From contig JAOTOL010001003.1 in NCBI GenBank assembly GCA_034440575.1, positions 87,501 through 151,500 of the forward strand: 64,000 nucleotides of DNA, in the 5' to 3' direction. Shown one piece after another: positions 24,891-39,800 of this stretch (its first letter is position 1; each line of letters opens with the position of its first letter). The notes beneath the pieces are model-generated. The model had not been told where the DNA came from. It worked only from the letters and a program-made list of their open reading frames with translations, and did no database searches. This stretch comes from Imbricaverruca yamaguchii (Eukaryota > Arthropoda > Thecostraca > Neoverrucidae). The translations under genes were made by a program, and so were the position numbers.

Positions 24891-27800
24891 GTGCGTGGTC
24901 TGACCGCATGCTAGCCGTGCCGAGGCGACCGGCAGAAGATACCCGGCGATCTTGATGTTCAATGGGGTTTGCCCTGTCATTTTGTCCCAATTTCGAGATG
25001 AGATGAAGCGTGTAGGAAAGCAGCAGTGTCTTTTTGCAAAAAGTATTTCCCATGGTAGTGGATACACCCAGAAGTTGATGTCACCAACTTGAAGAATCCC
25101 AATGACATTCAAGGTGAAAAATAATTAACTTGGATTTTACTTTAACACGTGCCATGCAGGGGGGGGGAAATCTCCAATCTCCGGATTGTACCGGTCGATA
25201 TACGCCATTTCTTGTGTACCTGCTCTGAAATGACCGGCGCGATGTTTAAGACAACAGGGAGGCAAGGTGACATCATTTGTACATTCATGCAGTAGGAGAT
25301 GCAAATTGGATGAATACTTATTTCGACCGAAGTATGTGCAATGTCATGACCATCCTGATGCACCAGTCTTCAGAGCAAGATGCCATCTGGGCATTAATCC
25401 ACAAAGATTTCCTCCTCCAAAATGTCGATTCATGCATGACATGCACGCTGCATGTCATGCAGTGTTGAGCCACAGGATTGTAGACTCACTGTGTCACGTG
25501 CCACACAGTGTTGGGCACCACAGGATCATCAACTGACCGTGTCACGTGCCACACAGTGTTGGGCACCTCCACCACGGGATCATCAACTGACCGTGTCACG
25601 TGCCACACAGTGTTGGGCACCTCCACCACGGGATCATCAACTGACCGTGTCACGTGTCACAGTGTTGGGCAAACAAACACAGTGTTGGGCACCTCCACCA
25701 CGGATCATCAACTGACCGTGTCACGTGCCACACAGTGTTGGGTACCTCCACCACGGGATCATCAACTGACCGTGTCACGTGCCACACAGTGTTGGGCACC
25801 TCCACCACGGGATCATCAACTGACCGTGTCACGTGCCACACAGTGTTGGGCACCTCCACCACGGGATCATCTACTGACCGTGTCACGTGCCACACAGTGT
25901 TAAACACCGCCACAGGATCATCAACTGACCGTGTCATGTGCCACACAGTGTTGGGCACCTCTACCACGGGATCATCAACTGACCGTGTCACGTGCCACAC
26001 AGTGTTGGACACCTCCACCACGGGATCACCAACTCACCGTGTCACGTGCCACACAGTGTTGGGCACCTCCACCACAGGATCACCAACTGACCGTGTCACG
26101 TGCCACACAGTGTTGGGCACCTCCACCACAGGATCATCAACTGACCGTGTCACGTGCCACACAGTGTTGGGCACCTCCACCACGGGATCATCAACTGACA
26201 GTGTCACGTGCCACACAGTGTTGGGCACCTCCACCACGGGATCGTCAACTGACCGTGTCACGTGCCACACAGTGTTGGGCACCGCTACAGGATCATCAAC
26301 TGACCGTGTCATGTGTCCAGTGTTGGGCACCTCCACCACAGGATCACCAACTGACCGTGTCACGTGCCACACAGTGTTGGGCACCTCCACCACGGGATCG
26401 TCAACTGACCGTGTCACGTGCCACACAGTGTTGGGCACCGCTACAGGATCATCACTGACCGTGTCATGTGTCACAGTGTTGGGCACCTCCACCACAGGAT
26501 CACCAACTGACCGTGTCACGTGCCACACAGTGTTGGGCACCTCCACCACGGGATCGTCAACTGACCGTGTCACGTGCCACACAGTGTTGGGCACCGCTAC
26601 AGGATCATCAACTGACCGTGTCATGTGTCACAGTGTTGGGCACCTCCACCACAGGATCACCAACTGACCGTGTCACGTGCCACCAGTGTTAGACACCTCC
26701 ACCACGGGATCCCACTCACCGTGTCACGTGCCACACAGTGTTGGGCACCTCCACCACAGGATCACCAACTGACCGTGTCACGTGCCACACAGTGTTGGGC
26801 ACCTCCACCACAGGATCATCAACTGACCGTGTCACGTGCCACACAGTGTTGGGCACCTCCACCACAGGATCATCAACTGACAGTGTCACGTGCCACACAG
26901 TGTTGGGCACCTCCACCACGGGATCGTCAACTGACCGTGTCACGGCCACCGGTTGCTCGGTTCGTGCCACACAGTGTTGGGCACCTCCACCACGGGATCA
27001 TCAACTGACCGTGCCACGTGCCACAGTGTTGGGCACCTCCACCACAGGATCATCAACTGACCGTGTCACGTGCCACACAGTGTTGGGCACCTCCACCACG
27101 GGATCATCAACTGACCGTGTCACGTGCCACAGTGTTGGGCACCTCCACCACAGGATCATCAACTGACCGTGTCACGTGCCACACAGTGTTGGGCACCTCC
27201 ACCACGGGATCATCAACTGACCGTGTCACGTGCCACACAGTGTTGGGCACCTCCACCACGGGATCATCAACTGACCGTGTCACGTGCCACACAGTGTTGG
27301 GTACCTCCACCACGGGATCGTCAACTGACCGTGTAGCCACACAGTGTTGGCACCTCCACCACGGGATCATCAACTGACCGTGTCACGTGCCACACAGTGT
27401 TGGGCACCTCCACCACGGGATCATCAACTGACCGTGTCACGTGCCACACAGTGTTGGGCACCTCCACCACAGGATCATCAACTGACCAGTGTCACGTGCC
27501 ACACAGTGTTGGGCACCTCCACCACGGGATCATCTACTGACCGTGTCACGTGCCACACAGTGTTAAACACCGCCACAGGATCATCAACTGACCGTGTCAC
27601 GTGCCACACAGTGTTGGGCACCTCCACCACGGGATCATCAACTGACCGTGTCACGTGCCACACAGTGTTGGGCACCTCCACCACAGGATCATCAACTGAC
27701 CGTGTCACGTGCCACACAGTGTTGGGCACCTCTACCACGGGATCATCAACTGACCGTGTCACGTGCCACACAGTGTTGGGCACCTCCACCACGGGATCAT

Positions 27801-30800
27801 CAACTGACCGTGTCACGTGCCACACAGTGTTGGGCACCTCCACCACAGGATCATCAACTGACCGTGTCACGTGCCACACAGTGTTGGGCACCTCCACCAC
27901 GGGATCATCAACTGACCGTGTCACGTGCCATACAGTGTTGGGCACCTCCACCACAGGATCATCAACTGACAGTGTCACGTGCCACACAGTGTTGGGCACC
28001 TCCACCACAGGATCACCAACTGACCGTGTCTGAGCCACACAGTGTTGAGCACCTCCACCACGGGATCACCAACTGACCGTGTCACGTGCCACACAGTGTT
28101 GGGCACCTCCACCACAGGATCATCAACTGACCATTGAGCACCTACGTCGGCAGGATCATCAACTGACCGTGTAGTGTCCCAGTGTTGGGCCCTCCCCCGG
28201 TCTCTTGGCCTCCGTGCGGGATCATCAACTGACCGTGTCACGTGCCACACAGTGTTGGGCACCGCCACGGGATCATCAACTGACCATTGAGCACCTCCGT
28301 CGGCAGGATCGTCGACTGCAGCACCGCGTCACGTCGCACCAGCTTCAGCAGCGCCAGTTGGCCATTCTGGAGCGGGCGCTGCGCGAGTGTGCGGGCAGCG
28401 TGCAGCTGCAGCTGCGACAGCTGCAGCTGCAGCTGGAGCTGCACCAGCTGGAGCCCGATCAGGTCCGCAAGCAGTGGAGCCAGCTGCTGTTCGCCCACCC
28501 ATCAGATCTCAGCCTGTGGAGAAGGTGAGGTGGGCCTAGTGCTATGCTGGTACGCCGATAAGGGTAGCCCTCAGAAGTCGTGGTCGAGGGGGTTCGTGCA
28601 GATTGGAGGTGGTATGACCACTTGAACACATTTTAACGTCAACCCAGTTGTCCGGCTTTGGATGTAACCAAACTGATAACATGATGTGTGGTGTGATGCT
28701 TTCACTGAAGTTATTTATATAATTAGATTATCTGCATCTTGACCTATACTTTGACATATCTTGGTGACCTAGTCTGTCATTGCTCACCACAAATTCACTG
28801 AAATGGTTTGCAAGAACAGCTCACTTGGAACATTATTTTTGGTCTGAAGATATATCATCTGACTTCGGTTTAACATGATGCCTTTGTATTAACACTTTTA
28901 CAACTAGACCAGTAGCCTGGCTTAGCATATGAACTGATGTATGCACAGGCTTTTGAATTAATGTCTGCACTACTTCCGGATGACAGTTCAGGATTGCTGA
29001 ATTGGTACATTATCACCAAGGCAGTTGCTTGTCTGGGTCCGGGTGTTGTGTGTCTACCGAGAACGCTCTCGGAGACATGTGGAACGGAACTTGCGAGTCT
29101 GACGTTGCGAGTACTTGGTCACACACACCACACTGGACTTTGGCTAGTGGCACCATTTGACCTGTAGTTTGACCTGTGGCCTGACCTGCGACTCGTCGCG
29201 CAGGTATCTGGCGCACCACCAGCACGCTGAGGGCTTCACCCTGTCCTCGCTGGTGTCGGCGTTCGGCCGCTGTCTGGACAAAATGCGACAGTTCCAGGCT
29301 GGCCAGATGAAGCCACACGAGCCGCCCCCCAAATTGGACGAGTTCATGCTGGAGGTGCTCGGCCATCTGTGTCGGGTGAGTTCATGTGGGAGGGTGAGGG
29401 TGGTTGCCTATTGCGAGCCATGGAGGTAAGATTTGGTAGTGCTGTGTAGGTGATACTCGTATAGCAGGGCATTCTCTCCTCTTCCAAACCACTATTTCAG
29501 ACCACAGACAATATGAATATAGATCATGATGTTCCTTGCAGGTTGTTGGAGGCACGTGTGCAACAAGGATACTAAAAAATTGGGTTGCTGGGGATAGTGT
29601 GTAAAACCTCACAAATGTGACCTTTTAATGGCTAAAATGCACAAAAACTGTGTTTTGCCCAGACATTAAGAACGTGGAAGTGTATACCCCTCCACAGGTC
29701 CGCGATTATTCCACCCATGGCTGGATGATCCAAAGGATGTCCAGGTGATTACTCATCTTCAATGTGTGATTTTTAGTAACAAACAACCAGAAGTGTGTCA
29801 CTGCACCTGCAGTTTACTATTTATTCTTTTGACCATGTGTCGACTAAATCATTGACAATTGATGGCATATGTAGAATATTTTCTTGGCCTGAAATCGCGG
29901 TATGGGCAGCCTACGAAAAATAAGGTCTTTCCTCAAATATTAAGGGAAGGACAAACGTATGATTGCAGTCTATGTCAGAGTCCGCTCCTCACAGCCACCT
30001 AGACAGGACGTTCACATGGTGTACATGATGTCCATCTGACATCACATAATGTCCATCTGACATCACATGATGTCCATCTGACATCACATAATGTCCACCT
30101 GGCATCACATAATGTCCATCTGACATCACATGATGTCCATCTGACATCACATAATGTCCACCTGGCATCACATAATGTCCATCTGACATCACATGGTGTC
30201 CATCTGACATCACATGGTGTCCATCTGGCATCACATGGTGTTCACCTGACATCACATGATGTCCATCTGACATTAAATTATGTCCATCTGGCAGCATGTG
30301 ATGTCCATCTGACATCACTGTATCGTCATTGCTGTGATGTGTTTCACCACTTCAGGTGTCGTGATATGATCCTCGCCGTCCGACCGTGTCACACATCTCC
30401 GTCTGCAGGTTCTGCGTCAGGCTGGCTTCACCGAGCGCGCCATTGCCATCTATCAGGCGCTGCTGGAGCTGAACCTGTTCTCGCCGCCACTAGATGGCAG
30501 CGCGCTGAACGCCATGGAGCCCTTCTGGGACGCTCGGCTGCCGCGCCTGGGCGAGCCGGCCGCCCGCGGCTGGCCCGTCGAGCTGGCCGAGCGCGCGCGC
30601 GTCGACCGCGACGAGCGCGTCGAGCCGGCGGACGAGTGGGAGGTGGACGTGCTGGCCGACGAGAAGCCGCGCGCCGAGCTGTGGCGTCTTGTCGAGGTGA
30701 GAACAGGTGTGACGTCCACACTGACGGTCGGCGCCTGAGGTGAGCACAGGTGTGACGTCCACACCGACGGTCGGCACCTGAGGTGAGCACAGGTGTGGCG

Positions 30801-33800
30801 TCCACACTGACGGTCGGCGCCTGAGGTGAGCACAGGTGTGACGTCCACACTGACGGTCGGCACCTGAGGTGAGCACAGGTGTGACGTCCACACCGACGGT
30901 CGGCACCTGAGGTGGCAGGTGTGACGTCCACACTGACGGTCGGCGCCTGAGGTGGCAGGTGTGACGTCCACACTGACGGTCGGCGCCTGAGGTGGCAGGT
31001 GTGACGTCCACACTGACGGTCGGCGCCTGAGGTGAGCACAGGTGTGACGTCCACACTGACGGTCGGCACCTGAGGTGAGCACAGGTGTGACGTCCACACC
31101 GACGGTCGGCGCCTGAGGTGAACACAGGTGTGACGTCCACACTGACGGTCGGCACCTGAGGTGGCAGGTGTGACGTCCACACCGACGGTCGGCACCTGAG
31201 GTGAGCACAGGTGTGACGTCCACACTGACGGTCGGCGCCTGAGGTGGCGGGTGTGACGTCCACACCGACGGTCGGCACCTGAGGTGAGCACAGGTGTGAC
31301 GTCCACACTGACGGTCGGCACCTGAGGTGGCAGGTGTGGCGTCCACACCTGACGGTCGGCGCCTGAGGTGAGCACAGGTGTGACGTCCACACCGACGGTC
31401 GGCGCCTGAGGTGGCAGGTGTGACGTCCACACTGACGGTCGGCACCTGAGGTGAGCACAGGTGTGACGTCCACACTGACGGTCGGCGCCTGAGGTGAGGC
31501 AGGTGTGACGTCCACACTGACGGTCGGCACCTGAGGTGAGCACAGGTGTGACGTCCACACCGACGGTCGGCGCCTGAGGGTGGCACAGGTGTGACGTCCA
31601 CACTGACGGTCGGCGCCTGAGGTGGCAGGTGTGACGTCCACACCGACGGTCGGCACCTGAGGTGGCAGGTGTGACGTCCACACTGACGGTCGGCGCCTGA
31701 GGTGAGAACAGGTGTGACGTCCACACTGACGGTCGGCGCCTGAGGTGGCAGGTGTGACGTCCACACTGACGGTCGGCACCTGAGGTGGCAGGTGTGACGT
31801 CCACACTGACGGTCGGCGCCTGAGGTGGCAGGTGTGACGTCCACACTGACGGTCGGCGCCTGAGGTGACCACAGGTGTGACGTCCACACTGACGGTCGGC
31901 ACCTGAGGTGGCGGGTGTGACGTCCACACTGACGGTCGGCACCTGAGGTGAGCACAGGTGTGACGTCCACACTGACGGTCGGCGCCTGAGGTGAGCACAG
32001 GTGTGACGTCCACACTGACGGTCGGCACCTGAGGTGGCAGGTGTGACGTCCACACTGACGGTCGGCGCCTGAGGTGAGCACAGGTGTGACGTCCACACTG
32101 ACGGTCGGCACCTGAGGTGGCAGGTGTGACGTCCACACTGACGGTCGGCGCCTGAGGTGAGCACAGGTGTGACGTCCACACTGACGGTCGGCGCCTGAGG
32201 TGTGGACAGGTGTGACGTCCACACTGACGGTCGGCACCTGAGGTGAGCACAGGTGTGACGTCCACACCGACGGTCGGCGCCTGAGGTGGCAGGTGTGACG
32301 TCCACACCGACGGTCGGCACCTGAGGTGGCAGGTGTGACGTCCACACCGACGGTCGGCGCCTGAGGTGAGCACAGGTGTGACGTCCACACTGACGGTCGG
32401 CACCTGAGGTGGCAGGTGTGACGTCCACACTGACGGTCGGCACCTGAGGTGAGCACAGGTGTGACGTCCACACTGACGGTCGGCACCTGAGGTGAGCACA
32501 GGTGTGACGTCCACACCGACGGTCGGCACCTGAGGTGAGCACAGGTGTGACGTCCACACTGACGGTCGGCACCTGAGGTGGCAGGTGTGACGTCCACACC
32601 GACGGTCGGCACCTGAGGTGAGCACAGGTGTGACGTCCACACCGACGGACGGCGCCTGAGGTGTGGACAGGTGTGATGTCCACACTGACGGTCGGCGCCT
32701 GAGGTGTGGACAGGTGTGACGTCCACACTGACGGTCGGCACCTGAGGTGGCAGGTGTGACGTCCACACCGACGGTCGGCGCCTGAGGTGGCACAGGTGTG
32801 ACGTCCACACTGACGGTCGGCGCCTGAGGTGGCAGGTGTGACGTCCACACTGACGGTCGGCACCTGAGGTGAGCACAGGTGTGACGTCCACACTGACGGT
32901 CGGCACCTGAGGTGGCAGGTGTGACGTCCACACCGACGGTCGGCGCCTGAGGTGGCAGGTGTGACGTCCACACTGACGGTCGGCGCCTGAGGTGGCAGGT
33001 GTGACGTCCACACCGACGGTCGGCACCTGAGGTGAGCACAGGTGTGACGTCCACACTGACGGTCGGCACCTGAGGTGGCAGGTGTGACGTCCACACCGAC
33101 GGTCGGCGCCTGAGGTGAGCACAGGTGTGACGTCCACACCGACGGTCGGCACCTGAGGTGGCAGGTGTGACGTCCACACCGACGGTCGGCGCCTGAGGTG
33201 AGCACAGGTGTGACGTCCACACTGACGGTCGGCACCTGAGGTGAGCACAGGTGTGACGTCCACACTGACGGTCGGCACCTGAGGTGAGCACAGGTGTGAC
33301 GTCCACACTGACGGTCGGCGCCTGAGGTGAGCACAGGTGTGACGTCCACACTGACGGTCGGCACCTGAGGTGAGCACAGGTGTGACGTCCACACTGACGG
33401 TCGGCGCCTGAGGTGGCAGGTGTGACGTCCACACTGACGGTCGGCGCCTGAGGTGAGCACAGGTGTGACGTCCACACCGACGGTCGGCATCTGAGGTGAG
33501 CACAGGTGTGACGTCCACACCGACGGTCGGCACCTGAGGTGGCGGGTGTGACGTCCACACTGACGGTCGGCGCCTGAGGTGAGCACGGGTGTGACGTCCA
33601 CACCGACGGTCGGCGCCTGAGGTGAGCACAGGTGTGACGTCCACACTGACGGTCGGCACCTGAGGTGAGCACAGGTGTGACGTCCACACTGACGGTCGGC
33701 ACCTGAGGTGAGCACAGGTGTGACGTCCACACCGACGGTCGGCGCCTGAGATGGCAGGTGTGACGTCCACACCGACGGTCGGCGCCGGCGCAACTCCAGG

Positions 33801-36800
33801 TGTTAAGTATTGGGGCAGAGGCCAGCAACTTTAATTATGGCCACCTCAGAACCGTGACGGTATCACCCCATTATTCCACAAGGCGTCACGAAAATTGAGC
33901 ATTATCGGAGGAGGGGAGTCAGAGGAGGGGATTGGAGAGATTCATATCCGTCTTAGAATACGGCAAGTACTACTTGTGGTGACCAACAGTGCGTCCAGAT
34001 TTGCTCCTTTAGGCGCCAGGATGGGTATACAACATTCTTCGCGTAGAATTTGTGATAGCGAATGAAAATTTACCCGCTGTCAGGTGATTTCTTACCTTAG
34101 AATAGGCCCAAGTTCCGATTGTGTTGGCTGCATTCCTCAGGATTTGTATGTTATCTTAAACTGAACTTGTACTTGCCTCCTTGCCCGGCGCTTAGGATAC
34201 TGGTGACCGGTCAGAATCGCTACCTCTCGGGCAGGGCCGCGGGTGATGACGAGCTGGTGACTGGTGTCAGTTCTGCCAGGGTCGCTATCTCTCGGGCAGA
34301 GCCGCCTGGCGTAGTCAGGTGATTGCAACAGGATGCCAAACGGTCTGGCCCAGCTTTCTACGGTGGTTAAGGTGCCAGCTCTTTTGGCCTCCATTTTTGC
34401 ACATTCGGCCGTATTACTCGGGCTGACCGCATAATTGCACAACATCGATCACTGGGGACAGCCGAGTTTTCTGAGACGTGATAAGGGGTGGATGATGCAC
34501 TGTCCTAGCTTTTATAGCTACCGTTATATGTGCGATTATATGTACTGTTGCGTAGACCAACAGTAACACTGACCAAAGTCGCCTCACCTGTATCCCTCGC
34601 CATTGACCTGACCTGACCTGACCTGACTGGCCAACAGAGCGGGCGTGAGCAGCGACACTGGCTACCCTGGGACCGGCCTGGCCGGGAGGACGAGTGCGAC
34701 GACACGGTGACCTGACCTGACCTGACCTGAACTGACCTGACCTGACCTGACCTGGCCAACAGAGCGGGCGTGAGCAGCGACACTGGCTACCCTGGGACCG
34801 GCCTGGCCGGGAGGACGAGTGTGACGACACGGATCGCATAGTTCTCTTCGACGACGTCAGGAGGTAACGTCGCCGCCGGGGTGGACCGGAAGGCGCTCAC
34901 CTGGTTAGTAAGAAGCTCGCGTTGTAGTGGCGAACGCGTGCGTCTTGCGACCAAATTGTTGCGAGTTAGAAGTGGACCGCGCGCGCGATTCTGGGTCCCG
35001 CCGTCCCTCGGTGTCGAAAGTGGGGAGGCTATGCAGGAAACGGGCCGAGTGCAGCGTGTGCAAACTTACATCTTTTCGTCTTCGCTCGGTCTTCAGGGCG
35101 CCATCCACCGTGAGGCATATCAGCATTACACAATGATCTTTTCCTGGATAATAGGACATTTGTGTAACTACAAGACCGTGTTATGTCTGTGAAATCGGCA
35201 GAAGCTGTCACTGTAGGTGCAGTTCCATGGGTAGGAGTGATGCTGACCTCCCTCTCTTGAGGTTTGTGTTTGCATGTTTTTTAGGGGCGTAGCTATGCTG
35301 TTGAGAACGTGACAAAAGCTCCGTGGGGGTGTGGTTGGCATCCACACCTACCTAAAATCCTGGATCTATGCCGACCGAAATGACATGGGCTACCAAGATA
35401 ACACCGACGTTATCAAGCACACTCACACCGAGCCTGCTACCGCCCTCTAGTGTGCTCAGAAGGAATTAAACTTGCTTTTCCTATCGCTAGATGGCTCAGT
35501 TGTCATAACTGGTGGCGCATTTTTAAACAAAGAAAATGGTAAATCGAGTATCAAAGACACTGTGTACATGCAATGCGTAACCCAAAGGACAGCACAACTA
35601 CTCTTCTGCCATAGAAAGTAATGACCAGGCTTTCGACGTGTCCCAAAGACTCGGAACCACCAACTGTTTCTCATCAATACCTGGTGAGTTATGTCTGACC
35701 CCTGATCATATTCTGCCAAGCGAACCGAATATGATATGTACTTCATCTTGAATCATGGGCGCTGTATGATAGACGCAGTCAATGCACCCCTAAACTCCGA
35801 TAACCAACCAACCAGTCCGTGCCAGTTCCATTGGTTCAGTTTTGTTTTGTGAATTATGGTCATCATTTCCAACACCACCATATGCAGTACAATGCACCAC
35901 CATGTTCCGAAGAGGTCATAGTGATGTTCTGAGGGTCATAGTGATGCACGAGTCATAGTGATGGTTTAAGAGTCATGGTGATGCACGAGTCATAGTGATG
36001 CACGAGTCATAGTGATGGTTTAAGAGTCATGGTGATGCACAAGCAGGGTTAAAATATTTGTTTTTTCGTTAGGTGTGGGATGTCGAAACGAGCATAGCAA
36101 GATGTCGAAATTTGACACGTAAGTAGTGTAATTTAAAATGCTTTTGATGTCTTTCAGACTAAAATTCGAGTTGATGGTGTAGGTGATTATGACTGGAACT
36201 TTATCATTTGTTTTGAGGTTTGTAATTTATGAAGAGCTATATTTCATAAACGAGATACTGTTAGAAAGGAGACATGAATAGTTCATATCCAGGAGCAGGA
36301 GGCCGATACTTCTTGAAGAAGGATGTCGATTGAGTGTTCAGAAAGTGGTCAATTCCACCCTATTTTGCGAATAATTTATCACTGTGCACGAGTCAAAGTG
36401 ACGTTCTAAAGGTCACGGTGATATACGGGTCACAGCAATGTACTGAAGGCCATGATGCTGCGCCAGTTATGATGATGTTCTGAAGGGCATAGCGATGCAC
36501 AAGTCATAGTAATGTTTTGAAGGTGATGGTAGTGTTCTGAAGGTAATGGTGGCGTTTGTGTTGCGACCTGCTTGGCTCACTTGCGCTAGCCACACCCGAG
36601 CTTCGGATGGGTTCTGCCCGTAACGCGCGACGGTGCGCCGCAGGTTCCTGTTCCGGCTGCCGTCGGCACTGCACGGCCGTGCCGTCGAGGAGTTCGTGGC
36701 GTTCCTCTGCGGCCAGGACGGCGAGCTGGCGCCGGCGAGCGGCGGCGGCGACGACACGCTGGTCCTGCTGTCGCCCGACTGCGGCCCGCTGGCCGGCGGC

Positions 36801-39800
36801 CTCACAGTGCCTCCCCTCGGGCCGCGACTGGACTCGCCCGAGTACGCGGCCTTCGTCGGCCGCGTGCTGGAGCAGTCGGCGCGTGCGGTGTGCGCCAGCC
36901 AGCGCGAGACGCTGCTGCGGCGCTACGTGCGCGTCCTGACTCGGCGGGCGGCCGCCGCTGGGGGCGCTGCGGTAGTCGGTCCGGACGGCGCAGACGTCAT
37001 CAGTGCAGGTGGCGCCACTGTATGTGACCCGGACGTCGCGCGCGCCGTGAAGGAGTCGCGCCGCCGGCTGAAGACGCTGCTGAAGACGGAGCGGCAGAAC
37101 GTGCCGCTGTTCGTCGAGTACGCCGCGTTCGAGCGGGCGGCCGGCGAGGCGGCGGCGGCGGCGCGCGTCCTGGAGATGGCCCTGCAACAGAGCCAGCTGG
37201 ACGACCCGGTGCGCTTCGAGATCGTCCACAGGTGAGCCGAATGCCACGTTCTTCACTGGCGTCATATGTTTTGTTGATTTAAAAAACGTACGTCGAGCAT
37301 TGCACGCTTTCCGTACAACCAGCTCACGGATGTGTAGCAGCGAACAGTAAGGTTTTTGACGGATAGTTTCATTATATATAGAGGACTGGTCACTTCTGGT
37401 CATAAGCTCTCATTTCTTGGTGTTCGCTGCTACTTCTGACGACTGTCTATGGCCAAATCTGCCTGGTGCTTATGATGAAGAAGGTTTTTTTTAATACTTT
37501 GCCTTTTGCTTCTAGAGATCATTTGACCCGTTTTCAAATGTGGACTGTTATGTTGTCTGATTGTCATGTCACAAGCTCTCCTCCGTCTATCCTGTGAAGT
37601 GACCAGTCGCTAGATGATACTGTTATTATCATTTGATGGGAAGAAAGGCAAGATGGGGCATGTGCAAATCTGGTTGCAAAACCTGCATATTCAGTGATGT
37701 CCTAAAGCCCCAATATGAAACCAATATGAAGGCTGATCATTTGTGATTGGCAAACTGCACTTAGAAGCGTGATCAGAGCTGACGAATGCTGTCAGTACTT
37801 GCATGACGTCGGTCCAGAAGGGCTGTGATGGCTTACACCACCGACATTTGCCTGGAGTTGCACGCGTTTCGAGTTGGTGGCGTCCTGACATGAGCGCCAA
37901 TGGGAGCATCGGCGTGGCCGTCACTGACCTCCACCACTGCTGGCCCAGGTACTGCCTGCTGCGAGCGGCCGACTGCACACCACCAGGTGGCGCCGCTATC
38001 GGCAGCTGTCTGGCCATCATATGCGGACTGTTCGAGGCGTTCGCGCCGCCATCGACAGCGCCCGCGCCAGCCACGGTGAGATCAGAGTTAGCCGCTGAGG
38101 AGATGCGGAATGGCGAGGTGGTGTTGTTCAGCTGTAGTGGGGGACGTTTGGCTGAAAGCTGAACTTCCCATCTTGGACGTCCTCTCCTGGACGTCCCCTC
38201 CTGTACGTCCTCTCCTGTACGTCCTCTCCTGGACGTTCTGTTCTAGACGTCATGTCCTGGACGTCCTGTCCTGGACGTCATGCCCTGCACGTCCTGTCAT
38301 GGACGTCCTGTCCTGGCCGAAATCTCAGCTTCTGACTTCATAATGTGGTTTTGCTTGCAACATTAGTGGATACTCTTGTGTGCTTATTATGTCAATGGAA
38401 AAGTCAACTGTGTTCATCTGGGCTTTATGACCGATGCAGTCGATGCACCCCTAAACTCCCACTGTGTTCATCTGGGATTAAAGCCAAGGTGTTGGGTGAC
38501 GACAATCGATTTAGTCCTGCACCACCAATGCACATGAACGCATCCTTTGTCATCATTTGATATTGCGATGGAGCACGTTCGTATCATCTTCGTATTGTAC
38601 TGCATAGGAACCTGCCATCAGCTTTTGGGTGATGCCAGTTACCATTTATGATATAAGTTGGGGTGTTTGTACCTTGTCATGATTGCATTGTGGCTGTGGT
38701 AGATGCTTCCAGTTAGCTTCGTGCAGCACCCCTTAGATTCCCAATTCGCCTCAGGTCTGCGGAATACAGTGGCCTTGTCAGTTTCTGCCTTCTACCAGCC
38801 ACGTGCCTACTGCGAGTTCATTGTTTTGCTCGCGGGTGGGACATGTATGGCGCTGCGACCACTCGCCATCCATTGTCCGGCCCGAACACTACTGCTTCAC
38901 AATGTGCATCACAGGTGGCGCGGTGCATGTGCCGGCTGCGGCGGCTGCTGCCGGAGCTGACCTCGCTGGCCGGCGGAGGGCAGGTGCCGCAGTCGGCCGT
39001 AGCCGTGACCTGCTGTCTGGCCTGGGCCACACTGCTGACCTCAGGCCTGCCCGAGGCGGCTGACGTCATCTCGGGCGTGCTCGGCGACCTGGAGAAGTGC
39101 GACAGTGAGCAGGTCGACAGGTGAGGGGCGTGTGAGTCTGACCTTGGCTTCCCGTCCCTCCGGTGCAGAATTGTGAACCGTGCTTGCAATGTTTTTGGTT
39201 ATAACACAGCTGACATGGTTTAGATAGATTGACTCGTTAGCAATTTTCCACGTTGTGCAATGCATTATCCTTTGGTTTTCACTACCCCGAGTGGTTCTGT
39301 TCTTTGCTCACATTCTCTATCATCAGCTTTGTATGTAATTAATGCTACTTCCTGAAATACTTGACATGCTAGGTATGGGTACAATATAGCAGAAGCAGCT
39401 GTTGCGCCCAAAAATTCAAACTACATACACAATGAGTGCTTGTGGCAATTAATATGAATGCATCATATAAAAGTGAGGAAGTCATCAGGAGGTTTTACTG
39501 TGCATATGTCAGGCCATATTTGAAATACTGTGTCCAAGCATGGTCCCCTAGTTATGAAAAATTTCGGTATGTATTCCAGGGAGGGCTGATCGACGGAATT
39601 GTTCGGAAACTGGTTCGGTTCAGGGTGCAACCAATGAAGGGCCCTTGTGGCTCATAGTCGCATTGATCTTTGATATCTTTATATGTTTTACAATCACCCC
39701 ACACTACCCCAAACACTACCGTAACTATTTATATCCCTCTTTATCATCCCCCAGTGTTTTTTCACACTATGGCATGGCGATGGCCAAAGCTGACCAGCGA

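Noticed and set aside
25508..28268. Several 100-340 codon frames with [17 protein letters not shown] repeats
   Set aside because: Translation of the 54-bp NRDE2 intron array in both strands; no independent coding evidence.
29990..30325. CRISPR-like regular repeats
   Set aside because: Head-to-tail units without unique spacers in a eukaryotic intron; an ordinary minisatellite.
30428..33828. Three overlapping minus-strand open frames of about 1100 codons each
   Set aside because: They lie entirely in the 43/40-bp intron array; the unit has no stop in any minus frame, and no start, domain or splice context supports translation.
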